The translations under genes were made by a program, and so were the position numbers. The notes beneath the pieces were generated by a model. The model was not told the origin of the DNA, did not search any database, and saw only the letters and a list, made by a program, of their open reading frames with translations. Below are positions 35,101 through 47,100 of a DNA stretch of 64,000 nucleotides, in pieces (the first letter of the stretch is position 1; each line of letters opens with the position of its first letter). The stretch covers positions 36,723,933 through 36,787,932 of the forward strand of contig NC_089279.1 of assembly GCF_963678975.1 (NCBI RefSeq), read 5' to 3'. Source of the DNA: Dysidea avara. Taxonomy: Eukaryota > Porifera > Demospongiae > Dictyoceratida > Dysideidae.

Positions 35101-38100
35101 TCTTTGTTTTCCTACAGAGCTAGAGGTCTGATTGTTGAAGGGGGCATGAAGATTGTTTTTAAAGTGCAGCTTAGCTACTACAGCCTGTTGAGCACCTCAA
35201 ATAGTTTTGTGGTGTCTAAATATGTTCCTTCAAGGAAAATGTTAATAGGGAAAAGTAACGACTTGGTATGGTTTCCATGAAGAAGACGACCATTTAATTG
35301 AAGATAAAAGAAATGGCAAAGTGCAGAAGGCAGGCATTCATCGGAACTACAAAAGGCACACATCTTACCAGTAAGTTTGTTGCTGTGGTATAAAATGGTG
35401 GCCATGAGCTGCTTCGTTCGATCTCTTGCTTTACGACTGTGGTCAGGCAGGTAGTCCGATGAAACTTCGAATTGTGATGATGTTTTAATAATTCAATATG
35501 TGGATGCTTCTTGTTTTTAATAATGTAATTGATACTGAATGGACTATTCCATATAAGGTGATTTTTGGTGTGTCTGATATTTCCATGGTGATTTTTAGAT
35601 GCTGCTTTTTTTAGCAGCACTCATCACTTTAGGGGGAACCCCACTAAACAGTACGACTGTACTATTTGATAGTACAGTGAACCTGTCTAACCAGGTCACT
35701 GCATAAAGAGGTCACCTGTATAAACTGGCCATTATATGAATCCCCACATGTGCCAACTGTGTACAAAGTGACCTGCTTAATGCAGCCACCTCCTTAATGA
35801 GGTCAGAAAATTTGTCCCTATAATGACCAGAATAGACAGGTTTCACTGTACTACCAATAAACTGACCTGGACCCCTTGATATTCAGGACACTACTGGATA
35901 ATCCCAAGGTGTCCACATCACAACAGGTTTCAGTGTAGTGGTAATGTATCATGTTATCGAGTGATGTATCACTATTATGTATTATATGACTACCATATTA
36001 GGAATTATCAACTTGTTAATTTCTTAACAGATATCCATTATGTTAGCAGTACACACTCCAGCCTGTGACACACCTCCATATTTGATGTACTTTCCTTGTT
36101 TGGTGAACACAATGGTAAAAGGTCTTTGGTATTAGCAACTTTCTTGCAAAAGTAACAATTTACACAAATATGTTCATTTGCCCGTTCTACTCAAGTAGGG
36201 CTAGCTTGATACCAAGTGAGGATACTATGACAACAACACAACTACTGAACACCATCAACACTATCAACATGTTTACTAACACACGTGAAGCCATATCAAT
36301 GATAGGATACGAGCTACAGTGAAGATACGAAGGTGACACTGTCTCCATACTTTGTGTTGTCGTAACAGGAATGGTAACAACATTAATAATCCACCATCAT
36401 CTGTAGTTTATATTAGTTAAGGTGATTCCCCTCAGGTAACCATGGTGATTATACTGAGGACGTTGGTAACACATCATCATTTATCAATCTTGTGATCTCA
36501 AAGAAATGGTTATAAGTTGACACCTCAGATCAATACCAAATATTCTAAAGGACAAATTGTGTATATCTGTGTCCCAGCTCTAGTCAAATGGTTATGATGT
36601 GTCATCAACACTCCTCTGAGGATTATTAAAGGATACGAACTACCCACCATATGTCAATGTTACCACGACACTTTTCGTTGCTGCTAGGAAACCCGTTGAT
36701 ACCCTTGGTGACTATTAGTGCCTTCTCAGTTGCCATGACAACCCTCACAGTTTCTATAAACAGCACAACATCTAATTAATGAACACTACACACTAGGAAT
36801 ACCTATAAATGCCTTCCATGACTGTTTCTTCCTCCAGGCGTCCGGCCATGACAGCAACACTGTGTTGGGTACCAGGCCTCCCAGACCACTTCCCTGGATA
36901 CTGTAGTCATGGTGATGATGGCACATGGTTAGCAACAGGTGAGATACCATATTGTGGGTTATTTGTGAAGGGTAAAATTTCACCAACAGCTAAAATATAT
37001 CTTTAGCTACAGTCTTTGATTCACGAGCACCAACTATCAATTACTGAAGTGGCCTAGGAAGTGGCCACCATCACTCTTCGCTTTAGCTATGTTCAGTCCA
37101 TTTCACAGTGTTACAAACGAACAACAGTAGGAAAAGTGCCTCTGCATTCAATCCAGTCAATACAGATGATTTCTGTTTACAAACAGGAATCATTTGTCAT
37201 CCTAAACTGTACCTGAAACAGTTTAGGAGGGGCTAGTCAACATGTGTATAACGACTGAACACAAACATAGGGAAGCCATTGCGCTACCGCAAATCGACAT
37301 CTTGGGCTGTCAGCAAAAAGAAATGAGACACAAAAAGAGGACAAAGGTAACTCCATGATGTGTGCAATGTACGTACTGTGGTATTCCAAAAGGCATGTCT
37401 CGGGATGAAGCGGTATTGAACAGTAAAAAAATCAAAGCCTGCAGCCTTAGCCATTATCGAGTTATGTGCTGAAGGCATCATGCAGGAAATATGTCAGTAG
37501 AAAATCCCATTGAACAATTTAAACAAACAGATTGGTAACAATCTATTGGAAGCATTTATGGTTGTACTGAAGGCACTTTTGGGCTTGGTTATGCCAAGAG
37601 TTCATAATATATATACTGAGGAGAGTATCCTACTCTCATATACCCCTGTAGAAGGGCGTATCGTGAAGTTATGACGTAGCAATTCTGAGTTTGTCCGTTT
37701 TTCTTTGTATAATTAATGATGTCATTAGTTGAACATGGTATCGATTGAACGCGTACCTAACAACATCGCTAGCAACCAAATTAACTCCAGCTCTAAGCGT
37801 TTCTCACCAAACTACAATCATTCCTTCATGGGCTAAGACCGTTTCGTAGGCATTTCTTGTTAGGCCATTCGCGGATACGGCTATCCTGAGCGTCGCAAGT
37901 GTAAAAAGGTGCTAACGATTCTTGCACTTTATGGCTGCTCGTACGTCACAAACCACAACATCTTGTTGTTACATCATAACTTCATGATACGCCCTTCTAC
38001 AGGGGTATATGAGAGTAGGATACTCTCCTCAGTATATATATATTATGAACTCTTGGTTATACCTAACCAATACTGCCAAGGCACCAGATGGTATTGTGAA

Positions 38101-41100
38101 GCTGGTTTTTGGTTACTAGCCATACAAAGTTGCTCAACTTGTTTAACTGTAATGAAGCCCATTCATTCATAACGAGCTTAATAAACTTCCCCGTCACAAT
38201 ATACCCACTATACAGTGAAGAGGTTACTCACATTTGAGCTAGTCCCATATTAACATCAGGTACAGCCAACACCTTACAGAAACCTTGTATCTTATATGTG
38301 TCAACAACTCTCTTTAGTGTCTGTATACAGGTAAATAACAACTGATCATGTGAGCTAATGGACGCACCTCTTTAGCTGCCTTCACCTCTGCAACTTTATT
38401 GATGATATTTCCCTCCAAAACACTGGTTACCATGGTGAGACCCTTACCGGCCTTCAACTGAGAGGCAAATGACAACAGGTTGGGTTGTGATGGGGTGAGC
38501 TGTGAAGGATGTAGTCTAATGAGAACTAGTAATTGTGGTCTCCAGTTCTTTGTGTGTAGAGGACCCTCCTCTAGTCTGAGTAGTGAGTAACGAGCTGCTT
38601 GTAGACTGAGACCTCTCATACCATCTCCCCATTCCTTCTCTGCCCTGTAGTGTATGTCATATATAGGGATCAATGATAAAACATGGTCACATGACATTTA
38701 ATTTGTGACCATTTCAGCAAAACCAGACTTGTTCACACAAGCATCTGTATTGAGAAAATCTAAATTAAAAAAAAAATTGTATGCTACAAAGAAGTTTTTA
38801 TTGGGCCATTACTTGGAGAAAGAAGACTCAAAACTATATACCATCTTATTTGCCTGCTCATGGAGAGTTTGAAAATTTTTGTTTCATTCCTGTAGCCCCA
38901 ACAGTGTGCATGTCACACACATTTGTTTACGATGCAGTAAACGTTAGCAAGACCGTTGTCATTTCTTCAACTAAACCACCACATATGTGTAAGTGATTAC
39001 AGGGCTAACACTATAACTTGGCTGATTTGCAAATCCATGGTGAACATTTTAAGCTAAATTGTAATGTTGTAGACTAATGCATACAGTAGTGAATGTAAGT
39101 AAGTGCCTGTAGTTTATTTTCAGTATAGCTGCTGTACAAATCAATTATCTTACTCTTCCTACTGTATAGCGTTATAATTACAAAACTACTCACCACAGAA
39201 GGCTGAAACTTTGGTGAATCATTCCTTGGACAATTCAGATGATGTTGAGAGAATAAAACAATTTTCAGAAGGTGTGCAAACAAATTGGGATTTTGCTGAG
39301 ACAATCACATTTAGGAAATGGGTTAGGAATACTAAGAATTTGAGTGATCATGTTTTATCACCCAGTTATCAAGACTACAGTTACCATGATTACTACATCA
39401 GTTACCATGACTACTACTACATCACTTACCCTCGGTAAGCAATGTACTGGTAGATCACCACAGCAATCACCAAGGCAACCAGGGCAAAGTACCAACTACT
39501 AATAAACATCATAGCCAAACACAACACAGCTCCAGCTGTGGATAATGTCCTGTAATGATATGTTATATGACATCATCAATATTAGCAGGTACTAGTGAAT
39601 ACTTCAAACATTTGACATGTTGTTCACTAGTATACAACACTCACCAGTGGTAGTATTTGAAGCGAGGTCTCCAGTTAGGAGCTTGTAGTAGTGACTGAAG
39701 GGCACACGCCACGTTGACAAACATGTAGCACATGAGAAAGAACCTGCAAGCAGTAAGGGGGAGGGTCTGGTCACAAGTATGCAGAACTAGCCACACCCAC
39801 TTACATTGATAGTATAGGAGCTACAGCATCCACACTAGCTATTAACACTCCAAACTCTGACATGATGGCCGTCATGATGAGGGCATAGGTTGGCTCCCCT
39901 TGAGCAGATGAGTACCCAAACATCTTCAGGAATGGAATGAGGTTGTCCCTAGCAATGGCTTGTAGTAGTCGTGGAGCCCTATAGTTATGATGGGATCATG
40001 TGAGCTGGATCATGTGATCACACATACCCTGTTAGGCTCTGTAGTCCAGCACCTACTGTCGACAGGAGGGCACCCAATAGAATAAGCCACTTGGTCGGCC
40101 ATGCCAGCTCTGCTACAATTAATCCTCCGATTGCATCACCAAACCTATAGCCAATCAGAATGCAGTACACCTCATTACCATAGAGACAACTTACTGGTCT
40201 CTTAATGCAAATCCGGCCACAGCTCCTCCAAACAAGAGAACACATGTGATGTCTGGTGATCCTGAGTTAAGGGAAATACTATCAGTCAGTTGTTCGATAT
40301 ACTGAACTGTAAGGATACAAATCAGTGAAGTGGTTAGGATGGCAGCAATTGTGCCGATGGGAATTGACTTCTGAGCATCTTTGAGATCACCTGACCTATT
40401 GGAGCCGGCCATTATTCCTGTGGAGAGGACAAACACACTGACAGACTTGTGGAGACACAATACTTACACCATATCACACACACACACACACACACGCACG
40501 CATGCACGCACTCACACACCACACACTCAACTCGAAACCAGTCATCATGAGATGTTGCTGTCCAGGGATGTGGTCACTCTTTCCTCTTATCTTTGATGAG
40601 GACGAGTGGTGGTACACTTACGCTTTGCAATATCTTGTGTTCTCCTAAATGAGTGATGGCAGGTGGCACAAATAAAGGGCTTATTTAAAGGTGGCGCCAT
40701 CACATGTTTATCTAGTCCATAAGTACACAGTGAACGCCATCTGGTACAATCCTGAGCTTCCTTATACTATGATGTTTCATCTATCCCACACTTCTTCAAG
40801 TCCTGACGGACCTTGTCCCTCCAGTGAAGCTTAGTACCATGTGCAGGACACTTCTGAGGGAACCAACCAAATAACAGCTTCTTCGGGTGTCTGTTTGCTG
40901 ACATTCTAGCAACATGTCCCAACCATCTTAGCCTGCACTGTATTAGTAAGTCACCAATACTCTCTACCATACCAAATCTACTAACCAGCTCAGCAGTAGT
41001 AAGGTGTTCCTTCCATTGAATAAATCTGCCAACACCCAAGATTGAACGAACACATTGTCGGTGAAACCTGTCTAACCTACTAACCAGCTCCTGGGTGGGG

Positions 41101-44100
41101 GCCCAGGTTTCAGCACCATATAACAACACCTCCCAACACTACAGATCTATAAACCATCCTCTTGGTCTCCAACGTCAAATCTGATGCTGTGAATACAGAG
41201 ACTACCAAAAGCTCTAGATGCTTGTCCAATCCTACAGCTAACTTCACCAACTACCCCACCACGTGCCTCAACCAATGATCCCAAATACTTAAACTCATCA
41301 ACAACCTCCACTACACCTCCATGCAATTCCAATGGGGCCAAGTCATCATCAGTTAGACCAATCCCAGTAACCAGCAGCTTGGTCTTAGGGACACTCAGCG
41401 TAAGACCAAGCTCACTAGCTACTTTATCAAACATTCTGGCAGCCAAAACCATATCCCCACTACAAGAGCACATCAGAGCAGCATCATCTGCAAACAAGCA
41501 CTCTGACAGTACAAAAGAGCTTGGTCTCCTAGTCCTCTCTCCAACCAACCTCCCACCCAGCTTAAACTGCACTTCCACATCTACTGCTTGACACCTACTA
41601 GCCATCTATCAATCACTAACCCAAAGTACAGGATAAACAGAGTGGGAGCGATGGTACACTCTTGACGCAAACCATTCCAAACTGAGAATGACTCCGACTT
41701 TCCACCTCCAGCTGTCACTGTAGCAGACATTCCATCATGAAGAGTCTGTACAAGCTCAATCATAACATCAGGTACGCCATACTTCTGCAATGCACACCAA
41801 AGAGCTGCTCTGGGTACAGAGTCGTAGGCCTTATGCAAGTCAACAAACAGCAAAAACACTTTAGTATTATGTTCAATGGCCTTCTACTAGCTGACAAACA
41901 CAGAATATATGTTAACACAACCTCTGCCAGGCCTGAACCCACACTGAGAATCTGAGACTGTCTCTTCCACCACCAACTGCAGCCTATCATTCAGCACTCC
42001 AGCAAAAAGTTTGCCCATCACATCCAAGAAGCTAACGCCTCTCCAGTTATCACAACAGGAAAAGTCTCCTTTCTTCGGCACTGGGACAAGCAGAGCATCT
42101 CTCCACTCTGAGGGCACACATCTCTCCTCCCAAACAGTCTGAAACAACTTGAGGATATACTCCAATAATGGCCCACCACAACACTTTAAAACATCAGGCA
42201 ACAGACCACTCATACCACCAGCCTTACCCACAGCAAGTCGTCCACACACCTACGCACAGCCTCTAGCAAACATGTGAAACACAGCTATTGTCACCCAGTG
42301 ATCCAGCACTGGTTTACCTGTGTACCACTCAGTCACTCAAGTGACTGTACAAGTTTCATGGGTAGAGGTTGTGGAACCAAAAGTTCCACAACAATCCCAA
42401 GCCAGATAAGTACAGTTGGGAATATGCTTCCCCAGTTGACACCAGGTCATCAGTTCCCCATTATACAGTTGGGTGGAATGTTAGTAAAGATTCTTGCTCA
42501 ACTGGGCATCGAACCTGGAACCTTTTGATTATACAGGGGTACTTGAACCATTCGATTACCAGGCTAACCACTTGGTTATGCTGCCTTATACACACACACA
42601 CGTGTTAGTGCACAAATACACATGTCACATACACACTGTACACATAGGACATACACACATGCACACGTGTTAGTGCACAAATACACATGTCACATACACA
42701 CTGTACACATAGGACATACACACATACACACGTGTTAGTGCACAAATACACATGTCACATACACACTGTACACATAGGACATACACACATACACACGTGT
42801 TAGTGCACAAATACACATGTCACATACACACTGTACACATAGGACATACACACGTGTTAGTGCACAAATACACAGGTCACATACACACTGTACACATAGG
42901 ACATACACACATACACACGTGTTAGTGCACAAATACACATGTCACATACACACTGTACACATAGGACATACACACATACACACACGTGTTAGTGCACAAA
43001 TACACATGTCACATACACACTGTACACATAGGACATACACACATACACACACGTGTTAGTGCACAAATACACATGTCACATACATACTGTACACATAGGA
43101 CATACACACATACAGACACACACTCACCAGTCACAGAAGGGAAGAAGATACTAATGAGAATGAAGAAGGATGATGTCACTTGTGCAGACAGTTGTAGCCC
43201 CACCCCTTCCACACCAGGGTGGACCTCTCCCTGCTCAAGATAATGTGATCCACCATTCTCCATTATAGTTGAAGTGTGGGATATCCCGGGAATACCTACA
43301 CTACACTGGGGCTCACTGGACACCCAGTCCAACATGTCCAGTGATGTGTTGTCAAACACAAAACGTGTGTTACGAAATGCCTCAAGCAATGCCGGGTTGT
43401 CAGGACTACAAGTGTTGTTCACTGGTTCTTCTAAACTGTCCAGAGGGGTGTGGCAAAATCCTCGTTTAATCTTTGGACACTTAAACATGTCACTGGCTCC
43501 TTTTAATGCCACCCCATCCAACGTGCACACACTAAGGGAAGGGGCTCATATCAGCTCATAACAATAGTGGGTGTGGCTCACCATAGCTCTGTCTGCGTGG
43601 ACAATGCTCCAGCATATATGGACACCATAGCAACTATCACACACACTAGTGCACATGTGGCAAAATAGTTGACCTAATAAATAATGACATCATATGATGT
43701 AATCATCATGTGATTAAGAGTTGTATGAGGGAGAGTCTCTAACTGAAATACATTCAACAAACACACTATAACACCTCAGTAGTGTGATCTCATAATAAAA
43801 GACTTGACCTCATCAACACTTCTCTATCAACCCCAGTCACTCCCACACTGGATCACAAAGTCATATACATGTAAGTATTACGTACCATGTAACCATTGGT
43901 ATTAAATGTTCACTATGACCTCCCCTGTTTGATCCCTCATTGAACTTAAAATTCTTTTTTCTGTAGCATTATTATGACTGGTTAACCCATACACACCACA
44001 TTAGAAGACAGAATGACACCAGAGTTATTATTTTCATCTAACATGTGCCCCAACTATCACATGTTAGATGAAAATAATAACTCTGGTGTCATTATGAAAC

Positions 44101-47100
44101 AAACTGTAATGACCACATCACTACAGTAGGGCCTACTGTAATGACCACATCACTAATAAGTCAGTCAGTCAGTCAGTCAGTCAGTCAGTCAGTCAGTCAG
44201 TCAGTCAGTCAGTCAGTCAGTCAGTCAGTCAGTCAGTCAGTCAGTCAGTCAGTCAGTCAGTCAGTCAGTCAGTCAGTCAGTCAGTCAGTCAGTCAGTCAG
44301 TCAGTCAGTCAGTCAGTCAGTCAGTCAGTCAGTCAGTCAGTCAGTCAGTCAGTCAGTCAGTCAGTCAGTCAGTCAGTCAGTCAGTCAGTCAGTCAGTCAG
44401 TCAGTCAGTCAGTCAGTCAGTCAGTCAGTCAGTCAGTCAGTCAGTCAGTCAGTCAGTCAGTCAGTCAGTCAGTCAGTCAGTCAGTCAGTCAGTCAGTCAG
44501 TCAGTCAGTCAGTCAGTCAGTCAGTCAGTCAGTCAGTCAGTCAGTCAGCACTTTCAGGCTGGCTAACCAACACAGGTGATCTGGTTTTAGGGTGATATTA
44601 CTGGCCAGAAACTACCCCAACCCTTCATGATCCCAGTGATCAAACTTAACACAATGTGTTTGTATAACTCTCCCTCACACAATCAGTCACTCACATATCG
44701 TACTCCGATGAAGACGACGATACTCAGTAACAATAACAAGATTGTACCATACACTCTCATGTTGTTGTATAGGATATTGGGATCACCTGTCACATCTCCA
44801 AATAAGGACATCGCTGGAGCAATATGTTTCTACACAAAAGATACATGGTAGGATTAGTTATTGCTGAGGTTGATGTAGGGAGACTGATAATGTCACTATT
44901 CAGTTATCATGGTAGAGAAGGTTTGAAGCTTCTTTTGCTTGTAGCCAAAATACTCAGTTGAATGTTAGTCCCAGCTGTAATACAGGCCAGACCATAGATG
45001 TGGACCAGAGCCCTACCCACCAGCCCCACCCCCTACTCACCAGCAGCAGTTCAATAGCTCCCAGTACATACAGAGACACTGCAAACGATGTCCCCAGGTA
45101 GAATAGTACTCCTACTGCACCACCAAACTCTGGACCAAGATTTCGTGAAATCATGAAATACGAACCACCAGCTAATGCGGACGATGACACACATACATAC
45201 AGATTACCATGACAATCACACAATACCTGGCACCACTCCATTGGTTGCTATGGCACTCATTGAGATTGCAGTTAGCAGTGTCTGCAAATGAAATATAAAT
45301 ATACCAGCCATATTACTAGTAGAGCTGTACCGATAATTAGATCGGCCACTGATATGGCATTTTTTACCAATATCGGTATCAGTACAGAACAGTAGGAGGA
45401 CACCGATATTTATATAGTTTGTACATAAACAGATTATATATTGGTTTTCTACGTTATCCATGTGGATGCTTAGTGGCAGTGGTTTATTGTTCACTGTACA
45501 GCAAGTGCTACTCTACAAGAAGCCATACAAATTCACACAATTCTAGTGTTTGTTTTGCTGGAAATTAAAGCTTATCAGTCTTAAATGAAGCAGTTATATA
45601 GTACCTTTGTAATATAAAAGAACAGTCACAGGATAACCAAGGAAACCTACTGTACCAGCCTTTGTACAAGCCAATAAAATGCGGAGTAATGCAGAAATAT
45701 CCGTTTAAGACTTCATGGGAGTATGCATAAAAATGTTTGTGGGTGCCTAATTATCTGGATTGCACAATAGAAACCCAAGCCACTATCACCACAGGCATAG
45801 AGTGAGCAATGAATATATCCACATGTTGTTGTACAGTGGGTAAATGTACACTTTTGCATAGATTATCTATGACTTGTTTGTAATGTAAATATTGGATCGA
45901 CTATCGGTTATTGGCTTCTTTTGGTGGTATCCATATCGGATATCGGTACATGCCAAAAACCCATATCAGTACAGTCCTAATTACTAGTACGGAAATGCGG
46001 TCAATTGCCAATAAAAGTTACTAACCATATGACCAGTCTACATGTACACTGTTACCTATAGCTTCACACCTTGACTATACAATATTTAACAAGGTAATAT
46101 GGCACTCCATTGGTTCAATGTGAACAAAAAATGGCCCCCTACATTTCATGGCTTCTCCTTTTCTCAGTACTATAGTATGTTCATGTTGAGCTGAATCCTC
46201 AAAAACATTTAATAACTCATGGATGCAATTACACACGATCTTGAAATTTGGTGCATTTGTAGTACTGCTTGACCCACTAAAAATATTTCAAAATCATTTT
46301 GTTCAAATCTTTGACATAATATTTACGGCTAATCGAAATTTTCACAATACATTTCCTATGGAGAAGCCATATAAGTACAGTGTCCATTACAGCCCTTTCC
46401 GGAACTTGTAATGGAGCCGAACTGTATGTGTCTATTGTTGACACCTTTGCTGTTACCAATAATCATCTGGTTGGCTGAAATGTTAACTCTGTTGAGAAAA
46501 GATCCACTTTTAATTTTTAGCTGTTTTTCAGGATTCAGCTCAACGTGAACATATACTATAGCTCATTTCAAACTTGAAGTCCAGTAGTATACCAGTAGTA
46601 GTCTAGTTTGGTTGAGGGTTACTCATCCTCAGTATACACATCACCCTAAAACTCTGTATACCTCACGATAACAATAAGATCAACTGTGAATGGATTTGGG
46701 AAAAGCATTGAATCTACGCACAATATTACTTTTGTAATAAAACACATTTAAAAACAATGGGGAAGAAGAGCAAGTTCTAAAAGAAATTTTAAGCAAGTTT
46801 CTATTGCCCAACTGGTGGGTGAATGAACACTACCTGTTTATAGGGAGTTCAATAATCCTTCTCCAGGGTTTCTGAGTTACAGAAGTTTTTTTATGTTGCA
46901 ATGACAAAACAAATATCTTTCTTCAGTGAATTCTCCTTCCTTCTCAAACACAGAAACACACCTTGCACAAAACTCTACTTTTTCACAAATTCATGGCAAC
47001 ACAATGAGCCACTGTACGCCATTGTATCATCAGTAAGTTATAATAGTTTATGTAAGCGCTTGTGGATTATTTTCTCAATGGCTGCTGGCCTGCTGTACAT

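Larger units (their letters stand above)
33203..36310 (-). other. U12-type intron of KCC
   Basis: Donor GTATCCTATC; branch-site-like ACTTAACT at 33214-33221, about 14 nt before the AG. It splits a CAG codon in IFTVAQMEDN. The intron holds family C repeats, a palindromic MITE and other debris. Confidence 0.85.

Noticed and set aside
36060..36150. Extra KCC exon reading [13 protein letters not shown] on the minus strand
   Set aside because: It does not match KCC sequence. The exons on either side already join in phase without it.
40262..40318. A 57-nt intron (GTATCC to CTCAG) in KCC
   Set aside because: Using that AG would create an in-frame stop and place the branch site too close. The AG nine bases further gives the expected protein.
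42500..42590. Functional tRNA gene on the minus strand
   Set aside because: The A and B boxes are present, but the acceptor and anticodon stems do not pair convincingly. A SINE body follows.
42735..43059. Open frames within the 57-67 bp repeat array
   Set aside because: The minisatellite lacks stops on both strands by composition. The KCC exon ends at 43128 by a clear GTGAGT donor.
42586..43124. CRISPR array
   Set aside because: The repeats are directly tandem with no unique spacers, and the genome is eukaryotic.
44141..44566. Long open frame encoding Ser-Val-Ser-Gln repeats
   Set aside because: It is the translation of a pure TCAG microsatellite and has no independent coding signal.
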